From Brevundimonas sp. AJA228-03 (GTDB lineage Bacteria; Pseudomonadota; Alphaproteobacteria; Caulobacterales; Caulobacteraceae): DNA of 64,000 bases. Under the pieces are notes generated by a model, which did no database searches, was not told the DNA's origin, and saw nothing but the letters and a program-made list of their open reading frames with translations. Shown piece after piece: positions 9,701-19,469 of the stretch; position 1 is the stretch's first letter, and every line of letters starts with the position of its first letter. The position numbers were made by a program, and so were the translations under genes. The stretch is taken from the NCBI RefSeq assembly GCF_017795885.1, contig NZ_CP059297.1, positions 2,547,001 through 2,611,000 on the forward strand, written 5' to 3'.

Positions 9701-10534
9701 CAGGAACACGGTTGCGGTACCGCCGGGCACGAACAGCGGGTTGCGTTGCGCGCCGTTCAGCGGATTGCCGGTCAGGCCGGGGTTGTTGGCGCGGACTTCG
9801 CGGTCGATGGCGCGCAGGTCGTCGATGTAGGAGTATTCGCCCGACACGGCGAGGTTCAGGCGACCGTCCAGGAAGTTGTCACCCCAGACACCGTTGATCG
9901 AATAGCGGCCGGCGTCGCGGTTGTTGGAGGCCTCACCACCGATGATGGTGACCTCGGCACCTTCGTAATCGTCCCTCAGCACGTAGTTGACGACGCCGGA
10001 CACCGCGTCCGCGCCGTAGGCGGCGGCACCACCGACGGTCAGGATGTCGACGCGGTCGATCAGGGCGACCGGAATCGTCGAGGCATCGACCTGCGAGCCC
10101 GTCTCGTTGCCGGCCACGAAGATGGTGGCCGAGTTGTTGGACACGAAGCGGCGGCCGTTGACCAGGGTCAGGGTGCGCGCGGTGCCGAGGTTCAGAAGGT
10201 CGATATAGGTGACTCCGAGCGAGGCCGTCTGGCCACCGTTGGTGCCGCCGAGGCTTGCCCCCGCGCCGACCAGCGGCACGTCGTTCAGGATGTCGCCGGC
10301 GTTGGTGAACAGACGCTCTTCGATGTCCTTCTCGCCGACCGACACGCCGGGGATGGTTCCGCTGGTTTCGGGACGGGCGATGCGCGAACCGGTGACAACG
10401 ACCTCTTCGACTTCATCTTCGTCGTCCTGCGGCGCGGCCGGAGCGGTCTGGGCGAAGGATGGTGCGGCGATCGACAGGATGCCGGCCAGTACGGTCGTGC
10501 CAAAAAGATACTTGCGCTTGGAAATCATAAACAT
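6740..10534 (-). CDS. TonB-dependent outer-membrane receptor
   Basis: A receptor of about 1,264 residues for energised uptake of an unknown ligand across the outer membrane. The N terminus has a signal peptide ending SFA-Q and an acidic stretch. A TonB-box-like EEVVVTGSRI follows, then the plug (VDILTVGGAAAYGADAVSG, then NYVLRDDYEG). A very long beta-barrel ends in the terminal aromatic SLSYTF. It is longer than most siderophore receptors (about 700-900 residues) and resembles the large receptors abundant in Caulobacterales and sphingomonads, which often import glycans or peptides. Start choice is uncertain: ATGs at 10534 and 10528 both precede the signal peptide, and 10564 is possible. Its position between ftsA and ftsZ is unusual. 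Confidence 0.92.
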   Translation of the reverse strand: MFMISKRKYLFGTTVLAGILSIAAPSFAQTAPAAPQDDEDEVEEVVVTGSRIARPETSGTIPGVSVGEKDIEERLFTNAGDILNDVPLVGAGASLGGTNGGQTASLGVTYIDLLNLGTARTLTLVNGRRFVSNNSATIFVAGNETGSQVDASTIPVALIDRVDILTVGGAAAYGADAVSGVVNYVLRDDYEGAEVTIIGGEASNNRDAGRYSINGVWGDNFLDGRLNLAVSGEYSYIDDLRAIDREVRANNPGLTGNPLNGAQRNPLFVPGGTATVFLSSVADGILPSVFRPNLRTTTLTKGGLIFNVTQSNGTAENPVIASFVPGSAAIPVSTAFFQPGNSFKFPGFAQISPFPWSTANLTTLQLVPNTPFGACITTATDVCAFAPGSLTAAQVTAARARYGLPATYTTAQVLAVVQANRPTAREYYAANPSTNVNDFIGTFVPGVPDIANPSGNSALLPRRAVPIRFDRNGNIETYNLAGELATNPGAPGTNTTQAGSDGQNRTDATVLRVKQERYVANVIANYQITDSLRFYTENLYSDVTVRNPISTGGLANSASSSTPENAGLLVNVNHPFLTDANRTTLANAGITTNFILSRNNEDVVNDLSQQSTNETFRSVNGISGDFSLLGRDFGFDISHTYGQAKTHVEFSALNDVAYAMAIDAVQVGSNVVCRAKRDGLAGYLASYGGNNTTGYIPGSIQQPISTIGPDGIRTQSLFAPTITQAMVDACQPLNVFGEGRASQAAKDFVSVRETFDNESTQNFTQATVTGSVFDLPAGPLQFAVTGEYRKEELSYFPSSITGLGRTRSAPSATTNAETTTTEYGLELRIPLLGEGFNIPFVKSLELNPAIRYTEQEGEAERYRNLSGTVVTPSYDGDREEIYTIAGTWEVNDQLLLRGNISKSVRNPSMVELFLGNQAFFTSSGDVCSSANIASASAPATRRPNCIAEVRRVAAQFGGSLLGSDGVLRAITDDASALAFITGTGGYVPTGASFTGVISGRQTLVPEKGDSFTFGFVARPAFVPNLIVAADYLEITVTDALGPLLAGSAATFCYDSPKYPDNTSEIGVNSCAGIRRDNTFNYTNGFELPFFNLGGTRVKAINANLSYSMDLSEVFSTDYDLGDFSFRTNVYYLMEYTTSSSGDFLPTDITANENTLANPSWKTQMTFLYNRGPLSARWTTNFQDSAIVFGGPTAQATLEQFNVIRYDSYALHNLSLGYDITDDITARVAIDNVFDQQELGENGLYNGVYVDTLGRRWTASLSYTF

Positions 10535-10702
10535 CGCCCCGTGGAGGAAAATTTGGCGACGCACCCCAGGGACGGAGTCGTCACAGATCGTCGCATTCCT
10601 AACAACATTCCGTCACGTCGCAACCATTGAGGCGGGCCTGCGGCAACGTGAACGCAGTTTTGTTACACTCGAGACACAGTCGCGTTACGCGCGAACGGCG
10701 CT

Positions 10703-12028
10703 CTACAGGTTATCCTTCAGCCAGCCTGCGGCACGGCGGATCAGATTGCCCTGGTGGACGCGAGGCGCGTCGGCGGCCGTGATCTGGCGGGACATCAGAC
10801 GTCGCGCGGACACGGCCTCGCGCGGGCCATAGGCCGCACGAAGCAAGACTCCGGACGCCGAGCAGAAGGCGGGGCCGGACGCGGCATCCGCCAGATGAGG
10901 CGTACGCTGCGGACGGCCGAGGCGGACGGGCCGATCGAACACGCGCACGGCCAGTTCCCGCACGCCGTTCAGCTGGCTGGCACCGCCGGTCAGGACCAGG
11001 CCGGCCCCCGGATCCATACCGACGCCGGCGTTCCGCAACCGGTCGCGCAGCAGCTCCAGCGTTTCCTCCACGCGCGGGGCGATGACGGTCTTCAGCATGG
11101 CGCGGGGAACGATCACCGGTCCGGCGGACGCATCTTCCCCGCGCGGCGGCGCCTCCAGCATCTCGCGATCCTCATGGGCCCCAGCCATGGCCGAGCCGTG
11201 CAGGGTCTTCAGCCGCTCGGCCCCGCTCTTTGAGGTCGACAGGCCGCGGGCGATGTCGGCCGTCACATGGTCGCCGCCGACGTTCAGCGACTCGATATGC
11301 AGGAGCGAGCGCCCGCCCCAGACGGCGGCGGACGTCGATCCCCCGCCCATGTCGATGCAGACGCAGCCGAGGTCCATTTCGTCCTCTTCCAGCGCTGCAA
11401 GGGACGACACCACCGGTGCCGCCGCCACGCCCTGAAGATCCAGATGCGCCAGTTCCAGGCAGTGACTCAGCGAGGCGAACGCGCCCTCGGCCATCGACAC
11501 CACCAGCAGGTCCAGCCCCAGCGAGCCGCCGCGCATCGACCGCGGATCGTGCACCCCCCTGGCCCCGTCCACCGACCAGGCGATGGGCAGGACATGGATC
11601 GGGCGGCGGTTGGGCAGGCGGATCTGCGCCAGAGCCATGCCGATGGCCCGGGCCAGGTCGGCGTCGCCCACGGGGTTGGCCCCCAGCGAGACGCGCGCCT
11701 GCACCCGGTGGCTGGACATCTGGCCGATGGCGGTGGTGACGATGACGCCGGAGACGGGCGCGCCCGCGGTGCGCTCGGCCCGCTCGACGGCATGGCCGAT
11801 GGCCTGGGCCGCCTCGTCCATGTTGACGATGGCGCCGCCGCGCACGCCCTTGGACTGGACATGGCTGGCGCCCGCCACGCGGACGGTGCGGTCGGCGTGG
11901 CGGACGCCGTCGGGCTTCATGATGAAGCAGGCGACCTTGGACTGGCCCAGGTCCAACGCAGCCACGACGGGTACACGCGCCGCCGTCCGCCCCGCTTCGA
12001 CCGAGGGATCACCCTTCCTGTTCGCCAT
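10703..12028 (-). CDS. ftsA: Cell division protein FtsA
   Basis: This actin-like protein tethers FtsZ to the membrane. The 441-residue product has the phosphate-binding ALDLGQSKVACF near 24-35, the second phosphate loop IDMGGGSTSAAVWG, and the adenosine motif LTGGASQLNG. The C-terminal amphipathic membrane-targeting helix is NLIRRAAGWLKDNL. It starts 27 bp after ftsQ ends, so the two are co-transcribed. The intergenic region after its stop contains the receptor promoter rather than ftsZ. Confidence 0.95.
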   Translation of the reverse strand: MANRKGDPSVEAGRTAARVPVVAALDLGQSKVACFIMKPDGVRHADRTVRVAGASHVQSKGVRGGAIVNMDEAAQAIGHAVERAERTAGAPVSGVIVTTAIGQMSSHRVQARVSLGANPVGDADLARAIGMALAQIRLPNRRPIHVLPIAWSVDGARGVHDPRSMRGGSLGLDLLVVSMAEGAFASLSHCLELAHLDLQGVAAAPVVSSLAALEEDEMDLGCVCIDMGGGSTSAAVWGGRSLLHIESLNVGGDHVTADIARGLSTSKSGAERLKTLHGSAMAGAHEDREMLEAPPRGEDASAGPVIVPRAMLKTVIAPRVEETLELLRDRLRNAGVGMDPGAGLVLTGGASQLNGVRELAVRVFDRPVRLGRPQRTPHLADAASGPAFCSASGVLLRAAYGPREAVSARRLMSRQITAADAPRVHQGNLIRRAAGWLKDNL

Positions 12029-12055
12029 GGCATGCCGCTCCCTGGGCTACTGTCG

Positions 12056-12940
12056 TCAAGCGCCCGGCCGCACCGCGACCTGGCCCTCCGTGCGCAGGTC
12101 GATGCGCGAAAATCCGAGTTCCAGCAGCCGGTCGCGCTGGTCCATCGCGTCCAGCTGGATCAGGGCGGCTTCCTGTTTCGTGGCGGGCAGCTGGATCAGA
12201 CTACCGTCCTTCAGCCGCAGGTCCCAGCGCCGCTGGTCCACCCGCACCAGGGCATCGATCCGGCTCATCAGCCGCGGCCGTTCGGCCAGCAGCGGCAGGA
12301 TCGCCCCGGCCGCCGCATCGGCCCCGGTGCCGACCACCAGCGGCAGGTTGGGATAGAGCCCGGCGTCCGCGCCCGGGATCGCCTTGCCTTCGCCGTCGAT
12401 GACGAGCACCCGCCCGCCCGTCTGCCAGACGGCCAGCCGGTCGTGCTCGACCACATCGACGATCAGGGTGTCGGGCAGCAGGCGAACAATCCGCACCGAC
12501 TTCACCCAGCCGACCCGTTCGACGCTGGCCTTCAACGCGTCGAGATCGAGCGTCGTGATCGGCTGTCCGGCCCGGACCGCCAGGGCCCGCCGGATCGCCG
12601 GCGTCGCCTCGGCCGACGCCCCGTTGATACGGACCCGGTTCAGCTTCAGCCCCATGCCGGTCGTGATGCCGTCGATGCCGTGGCTGAGCGACTGTCCGAT
12701 CCGCTCGGCGCGCGCGCCGGTCGCCAGCACCAGAACGAGGACCGCCACACCGGCGCAGATCGAGAGCACCACCGCACGTGGTGTCAGGTCCAGCCGGCCC
12801 AGGGCCGCCATCTTGCCCGGCACGCCGCCCGCCGCATGCGGGGCGCGCCCACGGCCACGCCCCTGCCCTTTCGGCCCCGCGCTGCGTTTGGGAGCCGACG
12901 CGACATTCGCGCGCCGACCGCCGCGAACTACCGCGGGCAT
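12056..12940 (-). CDS. ftsQ: Cell division protein FtsQ
   Basis: FtsQ is a bitopic divisome protein that binds FtsL and FtsB. The ATG at 12940 is preferred because GGAGG lies 8 nt upstream; the longer frame to 12991 lies wholly inside ddl. The 294-residue product has a very basic cytoplasmic tail (1-54, rich in Arg, Gly and Lys), one membrane segment near 55-75, and a periplasmic POTRA plus FtsQ domain ([18 protein letters not shown], then [19 protein letters not shown]). Its start overlaps the end of ddl by 13 bp, indicating translational coupling. Confidence 0.93.
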   Translation of the reverse strand: MPAVVRGGRRANVASAPKRSAGPKGQGRGRGRAPHAAGGVPGKMAALGRLDLTPRAVVLSICAGVAVLVLVLATGARAERIGQSLSHGIDGITTGMGLKLNRVRINGASAEATPAIRRALAVRAGQPITTLDLDALKASVERVGWVKSVRIVRLLPDTLIVDVVEHDRLAVWQTGGRVLVIDGEGKAIPGADAGLYPNLPLVVGTGADAAAGAILPLLAERPRLMSRIDALVRVDQRRWDLRLKDGSLIQLPATKQEAALIQLDAMDQRDRLLELGFSRIDLRTEGQVAVRPGA

Positions 12941-13866
12941 GAGGCGTCCTCCACCATCCACCGGACCAGATCCTGATACGACATCCCGCAATAGGCGGCC
13001 TGCTCTGGCACCAGAGAGGTCGGGGTCATGCCAGGCTGGGTATTGACCTCCAGCAAGACGAGCTCGTCCTTAACATCGTCATAACGAAAGTCGGATCGAG
13101 ACACGCCCCGGCACCCCAGGGCGGAGTGCGCCAGCTCGGATTCCCGGATGGCGGCGTGGAAAACATGGGGTGGCAGGTCAGCCGGCAACTTGTGGACAGA
13201 TCCACCCGGCGCGTATTTGGCCTCGTAATCATAGAAGCCCTTCACCGGGGTGATGTCGGTCACGGTCAGGGCGCGCGGCCCGCGTGCCTCGCCGATCACG
13301 GCGACCGCCAGTTCCTTGCCGGGGATATAGGGCTCGACCATGACCCGGTCGCCATAGGTCCAGTCGTCGGCCCCGACGTCCGTCTGAGGCCCGTTGGCCC
13401 CGGCCAGGACCAGATAGACGCCGACTGAAGACCCCTCGGCGTTCGGCTTGATGATGTAAGGCGGCTCGATGACGTGGCGACGGGCGACCTCGTGTCGATC
13501 GAACAGACCGCCGCCCGGCACCCTGACGCCCGACGCGCCCAGCACGGCCTTGGTCTTGTCCTTGTCCATCGTCAGGGCCGAGGCCAGGACGCCGGAGTGG
13601 GTATAGGGAATCTGCAGCGTCTCCAGGATGCCCTGGACGCAACCGTCCTCGCCCCATTCGCCGTGCAGGGCGTTCAGGACGACGTCGGGCTTCAGAGCGG
13701 CCAGCACCTGGGCCAGGTCGCGTCCGGCATCGACCCGGGTCACGCGCGCACCCTGGGCCTCCAGCGCATCGGCGCATCCCTTGCCCGACGACAGTGACAC
13801 GTCCCGTTCCGAGGACAGTCCGCCCATCAGGACGGCGACGTGCAGCTCTGAAAGCGGGCGGGTCAT
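12928..13866 (-). CDS. ddl: D-alanine--D-alanine ligase
   Basis: Ddl joins two D-Ala residues for the peptidoglycan stem peptide. The 312-residue product is the short DdlB type. Visible blocks are [14 protein letters not shown] (12-25), [14 protein letters not shown], the ATP-grasp [13 protein letters not shown], and the metal-binding [16 protein letters not shown]. Its position between murB and ftsQ is the usual dcw order. The stop overlaps the ftsQ start, and murB lies 15 bp upstream. Confidence 0.96.
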   Translation of the reverse strand: MTRPLSELHVAVLMGGLSSERDVSLSSGKGCADALEAQGARVTRVDAGRDLAQVLAALKPDVVLNALHGEWGEDGCVQGILETLQIPYTHSGVLASALTMDKDKTKAVLGASGVRVPGGGLFDRHEVARRHVIEPPYIIKPNAEGSSVGVYLVLAGANGPQTDVGADDWTYGDRVMVEPYIPGKELAVAVIGEARGPRALTVTDITPVKGFYDYEAKYAPGGSVHKLPADLPPHVFHAAIRESELAHSALGCRGVSRSDFRYDDVKDELVLLEVNTQPGMTPTSLVPEQAAYCGMSYQDLVRWMVEDASCPR

Positions 13867-13881
13867 GTGCGTTCTGCGCGG

Positions 13882-14793
13882 TTACAGGGGGCGGCCGATC
13901 CTCTTGATCTCCCATTCAAGGTTTACGCCGAGTTTACTTTGTACGTCGGCGCGGACGGTTTCTCCCAATCCCTCGATATCGGCGGCAGTCGCCTCGCCCG
14001 GATTGATCATGAAGTTGGAATGCAGGTCGCTGAACATCGCCCCGCCGCCGGTGACGGCGTTCAGCTTGCCGCGCCAGCCCGCCGCGTCGACCAGCTTCCA
14101 TGAGGAATGGCCCGGCGGGTTCTTGAAGGTGGAGCCGCCGGTCTTCTCGCGGATCGGCTGGGTCGTCTCGCGCCGCTCCGTGATCCCGGCGATGCGGGCG
14201 GCAACGGCCTCCGGGTCGTCCGGCGTCCCGCGATAGACGGCCTCAATCCACAGGATGTCGGCCGGGGCCTGTGAGTGCCGATAGGTGTAGCCGAAGTCGG
14301 CCAGAGCATAATCCACCCGCTCGCCCGCCCGCGTCAGCCCCCAGGCCGAGACCAGAACGTCTTTCGTCTCCGCGCCATAGCAGCCGGCGTTCATCGTCAG
14401 GGCCCCGCCGATCGTGCCGGGGATGCCCGCATAGAACTCCAGCCCCGCCAGCCCGGCTTTTGCCGAGGCCCTGGCGACCATCGCGTCCAGCGCGCCCGCG
14501 CCGGCGGTGATGGTGTCGCCGTCGGTCGCGATGCCGGCGAAGGCCCGCCCGGCCAGCCGGATCACCACCCCCTCGACCCCGCCGTCGCGCACAATGACGT
14601 TCGACCCGACGCCCAGGATCGTCACCGGCACGGCCGGGTCCAGCGCCTTCAGGAAGTCGGCCAGATCGTCGGCGTCGGCGGGGAGGAACAGCACATCCGC
14701 CGCCCCTCCGACCCGGAACCAGGTGAAGGGGGCCAATGGCTCGTCGCTCATTAGCTTGCCGCGGACGGCAGGGAGGGTGTTACGCCAGGTCAT
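13882..14793 (-). CDS. murB: UDP-N-acetylenolpyruvoylglucosamine reductase
   Basis: This FAD-dependent reductase makes UDP-N-acetylmuramate in the second committed peptidoglycan step. The 303-residue product has the type-I-like layout [13 protein letters not shown] (24-36), [13 protein letters not shown] for FAD binding, and [18 protein letters not shown]. The C-terminal [16 protein letters not shown] contains the Ser-containing catalytic region. It lies between murC and ddl. A 31-bp inverted repeat occupies the murC-murB gap. Confidence 0.95.
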   Translation of the reverse strand: MTWRNTLPAVRGKLMSDEPLAPFTWFRVGGAADVLFLPADADDLADFLKALDPAVPVTILGVGSNVIVRDGGVEGVVIRLAGRAFAGIATDGDTITAGAGALDAMVARASAKAGLAGLEFYAGIPGTIGGALTMNAGCYGAETKDVLVSAWGLTRAGERVDYALADFGYTYRHSQAPADILWIEAVYRGTPDDPEAVAARIAGITERRETTQPIREKTGGSTFKNPPGHSSWKLVDAAGWRGKLNAVTGGGAMFSDLHSNFMINPGEATAADIEGLGETVRADVQSKLGVNLEWEIKRIGRPL

Positions 14794-14801
14794 ATTCTAA
14801 T

Positions 14802-14926
14802 CCGCTCATCCCCGCGAAAGCGGGGACCCAGTGCTTTGGATGACGGCTTTATGAGTGTCTCGCTCTGCTTGTCCAACGCAGCGTGTCACGCAAGAACTGG
14901 GTCCCCGCTTTCGCGGGGATGAGCGG
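14802..14926. repeat. 31-bp perfect inverted repeat (REP/MITE-like) between murB and murC
   Basis: Arms 14802-14832 and 14896-14926 are exact reverse complements around a 63-bp spacer. Each arm contains its own small palindrome (CCCCGCGAAAGCGGGG). The right arm ends 3 bp before the murC stop. It has no coding capacity. Such palindromic elements recur in intergenic regions of this bacterial group; here the strong hairpin could also affect mRNA between murC and murB. Confidence 0.93.
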
Positions 14927-14929
14927 GAG

Positions 14930-16363
14930 TTATGTGGCCAGCGCCTCCAGCTGCGCCGGTAGCGCATAGGCCCACGCCGTGATGTCGCCCGCTCCCAGCA
15001 GCACGACCACGTCCCCCGGCTTCGCCTCCTCGGCAATCACGCGGGGCAGCACGGCGGCATTCTCAAGCGCCGAAACCCGCAGGTGGCCATAGCGGCGGAT
15101 GCCGTCGACCAGGGCCTGCTTGTCCACGCCCTCGATCGCCGCCTCTCCCGCCGCATAGACGTCGGCGACGATCACGCTGTCGGCGTCGGAGAAACTGGTC
15201 GAGAACTCGTCCATCAGGTCGCGCAGCCGGGTGAAGCGGTGCGGCTGGACCACGGCGATGACACGCCCCTCGGCCACCTGACGCGCGGCCTTCAGTACGG
15301 CCGCGATCTCGACCGGATGGTGGCCGTAGTCGTCGACGATCCGCACGCCGTTGACGACGCCGGTCGTCGTAAACCGCCGCTTCACCCCCGCGAACGAGGC
15401 CAGCCCGGCGCGGATCGCGTCGTCCGACACATCCAGCTCGCGCGCCACGGCGATGGCGGCCAGGGCGTTGGCCACATTGTGCCAGCCGGCCATCGGCAGG
15501 TGCAGATCGGGGATCCGCACAGGCTCCTCCAGCGCGGCGGCACCGCGTCCCTGGATCAGGACGTCGAACCGGGCTCCGTCCGGGGCCATCTCGACCTTGT
15601 CGGCCCGCACCATGGCCTGGGGGTTCATGCCATAGGTGACGATGCGCCGGTTATCGATCTGGGCCACCAGCCGCTGCACCTCCGGATGGTCCAGACAGAC
15701 CGCAGCGAAGCCATAGAAGGGGATGTTCTCGACGAAATCGATGAAGGCCTTACGCACGGCGTCGAAGTCGCCGTAGTGATCCAGATGCTCCGGATCGATG
15801 TTGGTGACGATGGCGACCGTCGACTTCAACCGCAGGAAGCTGCCGTCGCTCTCGTCGGCCTCGACCACGATCCAGTCGCCGTCGCCCACTTTCGCGTTGG
15901 TGCCATAGGCATTGATGATGCCGCCGTTGACCACCGTGGGATCGAACCCGGCCGCGTCCAGGAGGGCCGCCACCATAGAGGTCGTCGTGGTCTTGCCGTG
16001 CGTGCCCCCCACCGCGATCGAGAACTGCAGCCGCATCAGCTCGGCCAGCATCTCGGCACGCCGCACCAAGGGGATGCGCCGCTCGCGCGCCACCATCATC
16101 TCCGGGTTGGTGGCCTTGACCGCCGTGGAATAGACGACCGCCGAAACGCCCTCGCCCACATGTGCGGCGTCGTGGCCGATGAAGATCCTGGCTCCCAGCC
16201 CCGCCAGCCGCTCGGTATTGGCCGAGGATTTCGCGTCCGACCCCTGAACCGAATAGCCGATCTTGAGCATGATCTCGGCAATGCCGCTCATGCCGATGCC
16301 GCCGATGCCGACGAAATGGACGGGACCGAGGTCGAACGGAACGGGGCGAAGGCGAGCGATCAT
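14930..16363 (-). CDS. murC: UDP-N-acetylmuramate--L-alanine ligase
   Basis: MurC adds the first stem-peptide residue to UDP-MurNAc in the cytoplasm. The 477-residue product shows the N-terminal [16 protein letters not shown] nucleotide-sugar loop (16-31), the ATP P-loop [13 protein letters not shown], the central [10 protein letters not shown] block and the C-terminal [10 protein letters not shown]. It is the first dcw gene in this window on the minus strand. It diverges from the exported-protein/ccrM pair across about 140 bp that must hold promoters for both directions. Confidence 0.96.
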   Translation of the reverse strand: MIARLRPVPFDLGPVHFVGIGGIGMSGIAEIMLKIGYSVQGSDAKSSANTERLAGLGARIFIGHDAAHVGEGVSAVVYSTAVKATNPEMMVARERRIPLVRRAEMLAELMRLQFSIAVGGTHGKTTTTSMVAALLDAAGFDPTVVNGGIINAYGTNAKVGDGDWIVVEADESDGSFLRLKSTVAIVTNIDPEHLDHYGDFDAVRKAFIDFVENIPFYGFAAVCLDHPEVQRLVAQIDNRRIVTYGMNPQAMVRADKVEMAPDGARFDVLIQGRGAAALEEPVRIPDLHLPMAGWHNVANALAAIAVARELDVSDDAIRAGLASFAGVKRRFTTTGVVNGVRIVDDYGHHPVEIAAVLKAARQVAEGRVIAVVQPHRFTRLRDLMDEFSTSFSDADSVIVADVYAAGEAAIEGVDKQALVDGIRRYGHLRVSALENAAVLPRVIAEEAKPGDVVVLLGAGDITAWAYALPAQLEALAT

Positions 16364-16506
16364 CCCTGTGTCATAGCCATGACGATTTCGATTTGCACGA
16401 GCGACTGTTTCAGGTCTGCGATTTCGTCCGCCTTCTTTCGCTCTCGACGGGCGCGACCCTGATCGGGATAAGGGAACCGCGACCAGTGAATAGACGGATA
16501 CAGACC

Positions 16507-18107
<1,601 letters not shown>

Positions 18108-18284
18108 GCGAACACGCTAACCGGCTCATTTGATTGACTTCATCAACTCAATGTCGGTTTGCGGACATTGTGGCAGTTCTAAACCACAGCAATCCTTGCT
18201 GAAATTCCGCGTTCGGGCGGGAACTTCGCCGTTGCAGTAACATTGATGTTTTCGGTCCGGTTCAGCGGGCTGGAGTTCGACATC

Positions 18285-19391
18285 ATGAAGATCGCGCAGG
18301 TCACGCCGCTTTACGAGGCCGTCCCTCCAAAGCTGTATGGCGGCACCGAGCGTGTGGTCGCTCACCTGACGGATGCCCTGGTCGATCTCGGCCATGACGT
18401 GACCCTCTTCGCTTCGGCCGAGGCGCGAACGAAGGCGCGGCTGGTTCCCGTGCGGGATCAGGCGATCCGCCTGGACCCGGCTCCGTTCAAGTCCGACCTC
18501 GCTGCCCACATGTCGATGCTGTCGGAAGTCCTGCGCCGGGCCGACGACTTCGACGTGATCCATTTCCACACCGACATGATCCACTTCCCGTTCTTCGAAC
18601 GGGTGGCGGGCAAGACCATCACCACCCTCCACGGGCGGCTCGACATGAAGGACCTGACCGAGGTCTATGAGCGGTGGCCCCAGTTCGGCCTGATCTCGAT
18701 CTCGGACGATCAGCGCCGCCCCCTGCCCTTCGCCAACTGGAAGGCGACGGTCCATCACGGCATGCCCGCCGAGCAGTACATCCACTCTCCGAAGTCGGAC
18801 GGCTACCTGGCCTTCCTCGGCCGCATCTCGCCCGAGAAGCGGCCCGACCGCGCCATCGAGATCGCCACCCGGCTGGGCAAGCGTCTGAAGATGGCCGCCA
18901 AGGTCGACGCCGCCGACCGCGTCTATTTCGAGACGAAGATCAAACCCATGATCGACGCCACTCCGCTGATCGAGTTCATCGGCGAGATCGGCGACCATCA
19001 GAAGTCCGCCTTCCTGGGTGGGGCCGAGGCGCTGCTGTTCCCGATCGACTGGCCCGAGCCCTTCGGCCTGGTGATGATCGAGGCCATGGCCTGCGGCACA
19101 CCGGTCGTGGCCTTCAAGTGCGGCTCGACCACCGAGGTCATCGAGGATGGCGCGACCGGCTTCCTGGTCGACACCATGGAGCAGGCGATCGCCGCCGCCG
19201 ACCGCGCTCACCTGCTGGACCGGGAGGCGATCCGCGCCCGCTTCGAACTGCGCTTCTCGGCCACCGCCATGGCGCGCCGCTATCTGGACGTCTATGGCGA
19301 CATGCTGGAGAGGCGGCCCTATGCCGAGGTGGCGGTCAACGATGTCGCCATGCCGCGGCGCGAAGGCCGCAGCTTCGCCTCCCTCGTCTGA
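18285..19391 (+). CDS. GT4-family glycosyltransferase
   Basis: A GT-B glycosyltransferase of 368 residues. The start at 18285 (MKIAQVTPLYEAV) has GGAG 10 nt upstream and begins directly at the domain. The N-terminal acceptor half has PPKLYGGTERVV. The C-terminal donor half has FLGRISPEKRPDRAIEIA and the EPFGLVMIEAMACGTPVV signature with its two conserved glutamates. Substrates are not identifiable. It lies 78 bp upstream of a debranching-type enzyme in the same direction, so both may act on an alpha-glucan or another glycoside. Confidence 0.88.
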   Translation: MKIAQVTPLYEAVPPKLYGGTERVVAHLTDALVDLGHDVTLFASAEARTKARLVPVRDQAIRLDPAPFKSDLAAHMSMLSEVLRRADDFDVIHFHTDMIHFPFFERVAGKTITTLHGRLDMKDLTEVYERWPQFGLISISDDQRRPLPFANWKATVHHGMPAEQYIHSPKSDGYLAFLGRISPEKRPDRAIEIATRLGKRLKMAAKVDAADRVYFETKIKPMIDATPLIEFIGEIGDHQKSAFLGGAEALLFPIDWPEPFGLVMIEAMACGTPVVAFKCGSTTEVIEDGATGFLVDTMEQAIAAADRAHLLDREAIRARFELRFSATAMARRYLDVYGDMLERRPYAEVAVNDVAMPRREGRSFASLV

Positions 19392-19469
19392 ACCAAACCC
19401 CGCCGGGGCCATTTCCCCTTCGCATTCGACAGCCAGACCGCTGGTGAGACGCAACCCCGGCGAGGCTTC

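Noticed and set aside
18108..18284. Regulatory RNA or terminator between ccrM and the GT4 gene
   Set aside because: Only weak palindromes such as GTTCGGGCGGGAAC are visible, with no T tract and no family pattern.
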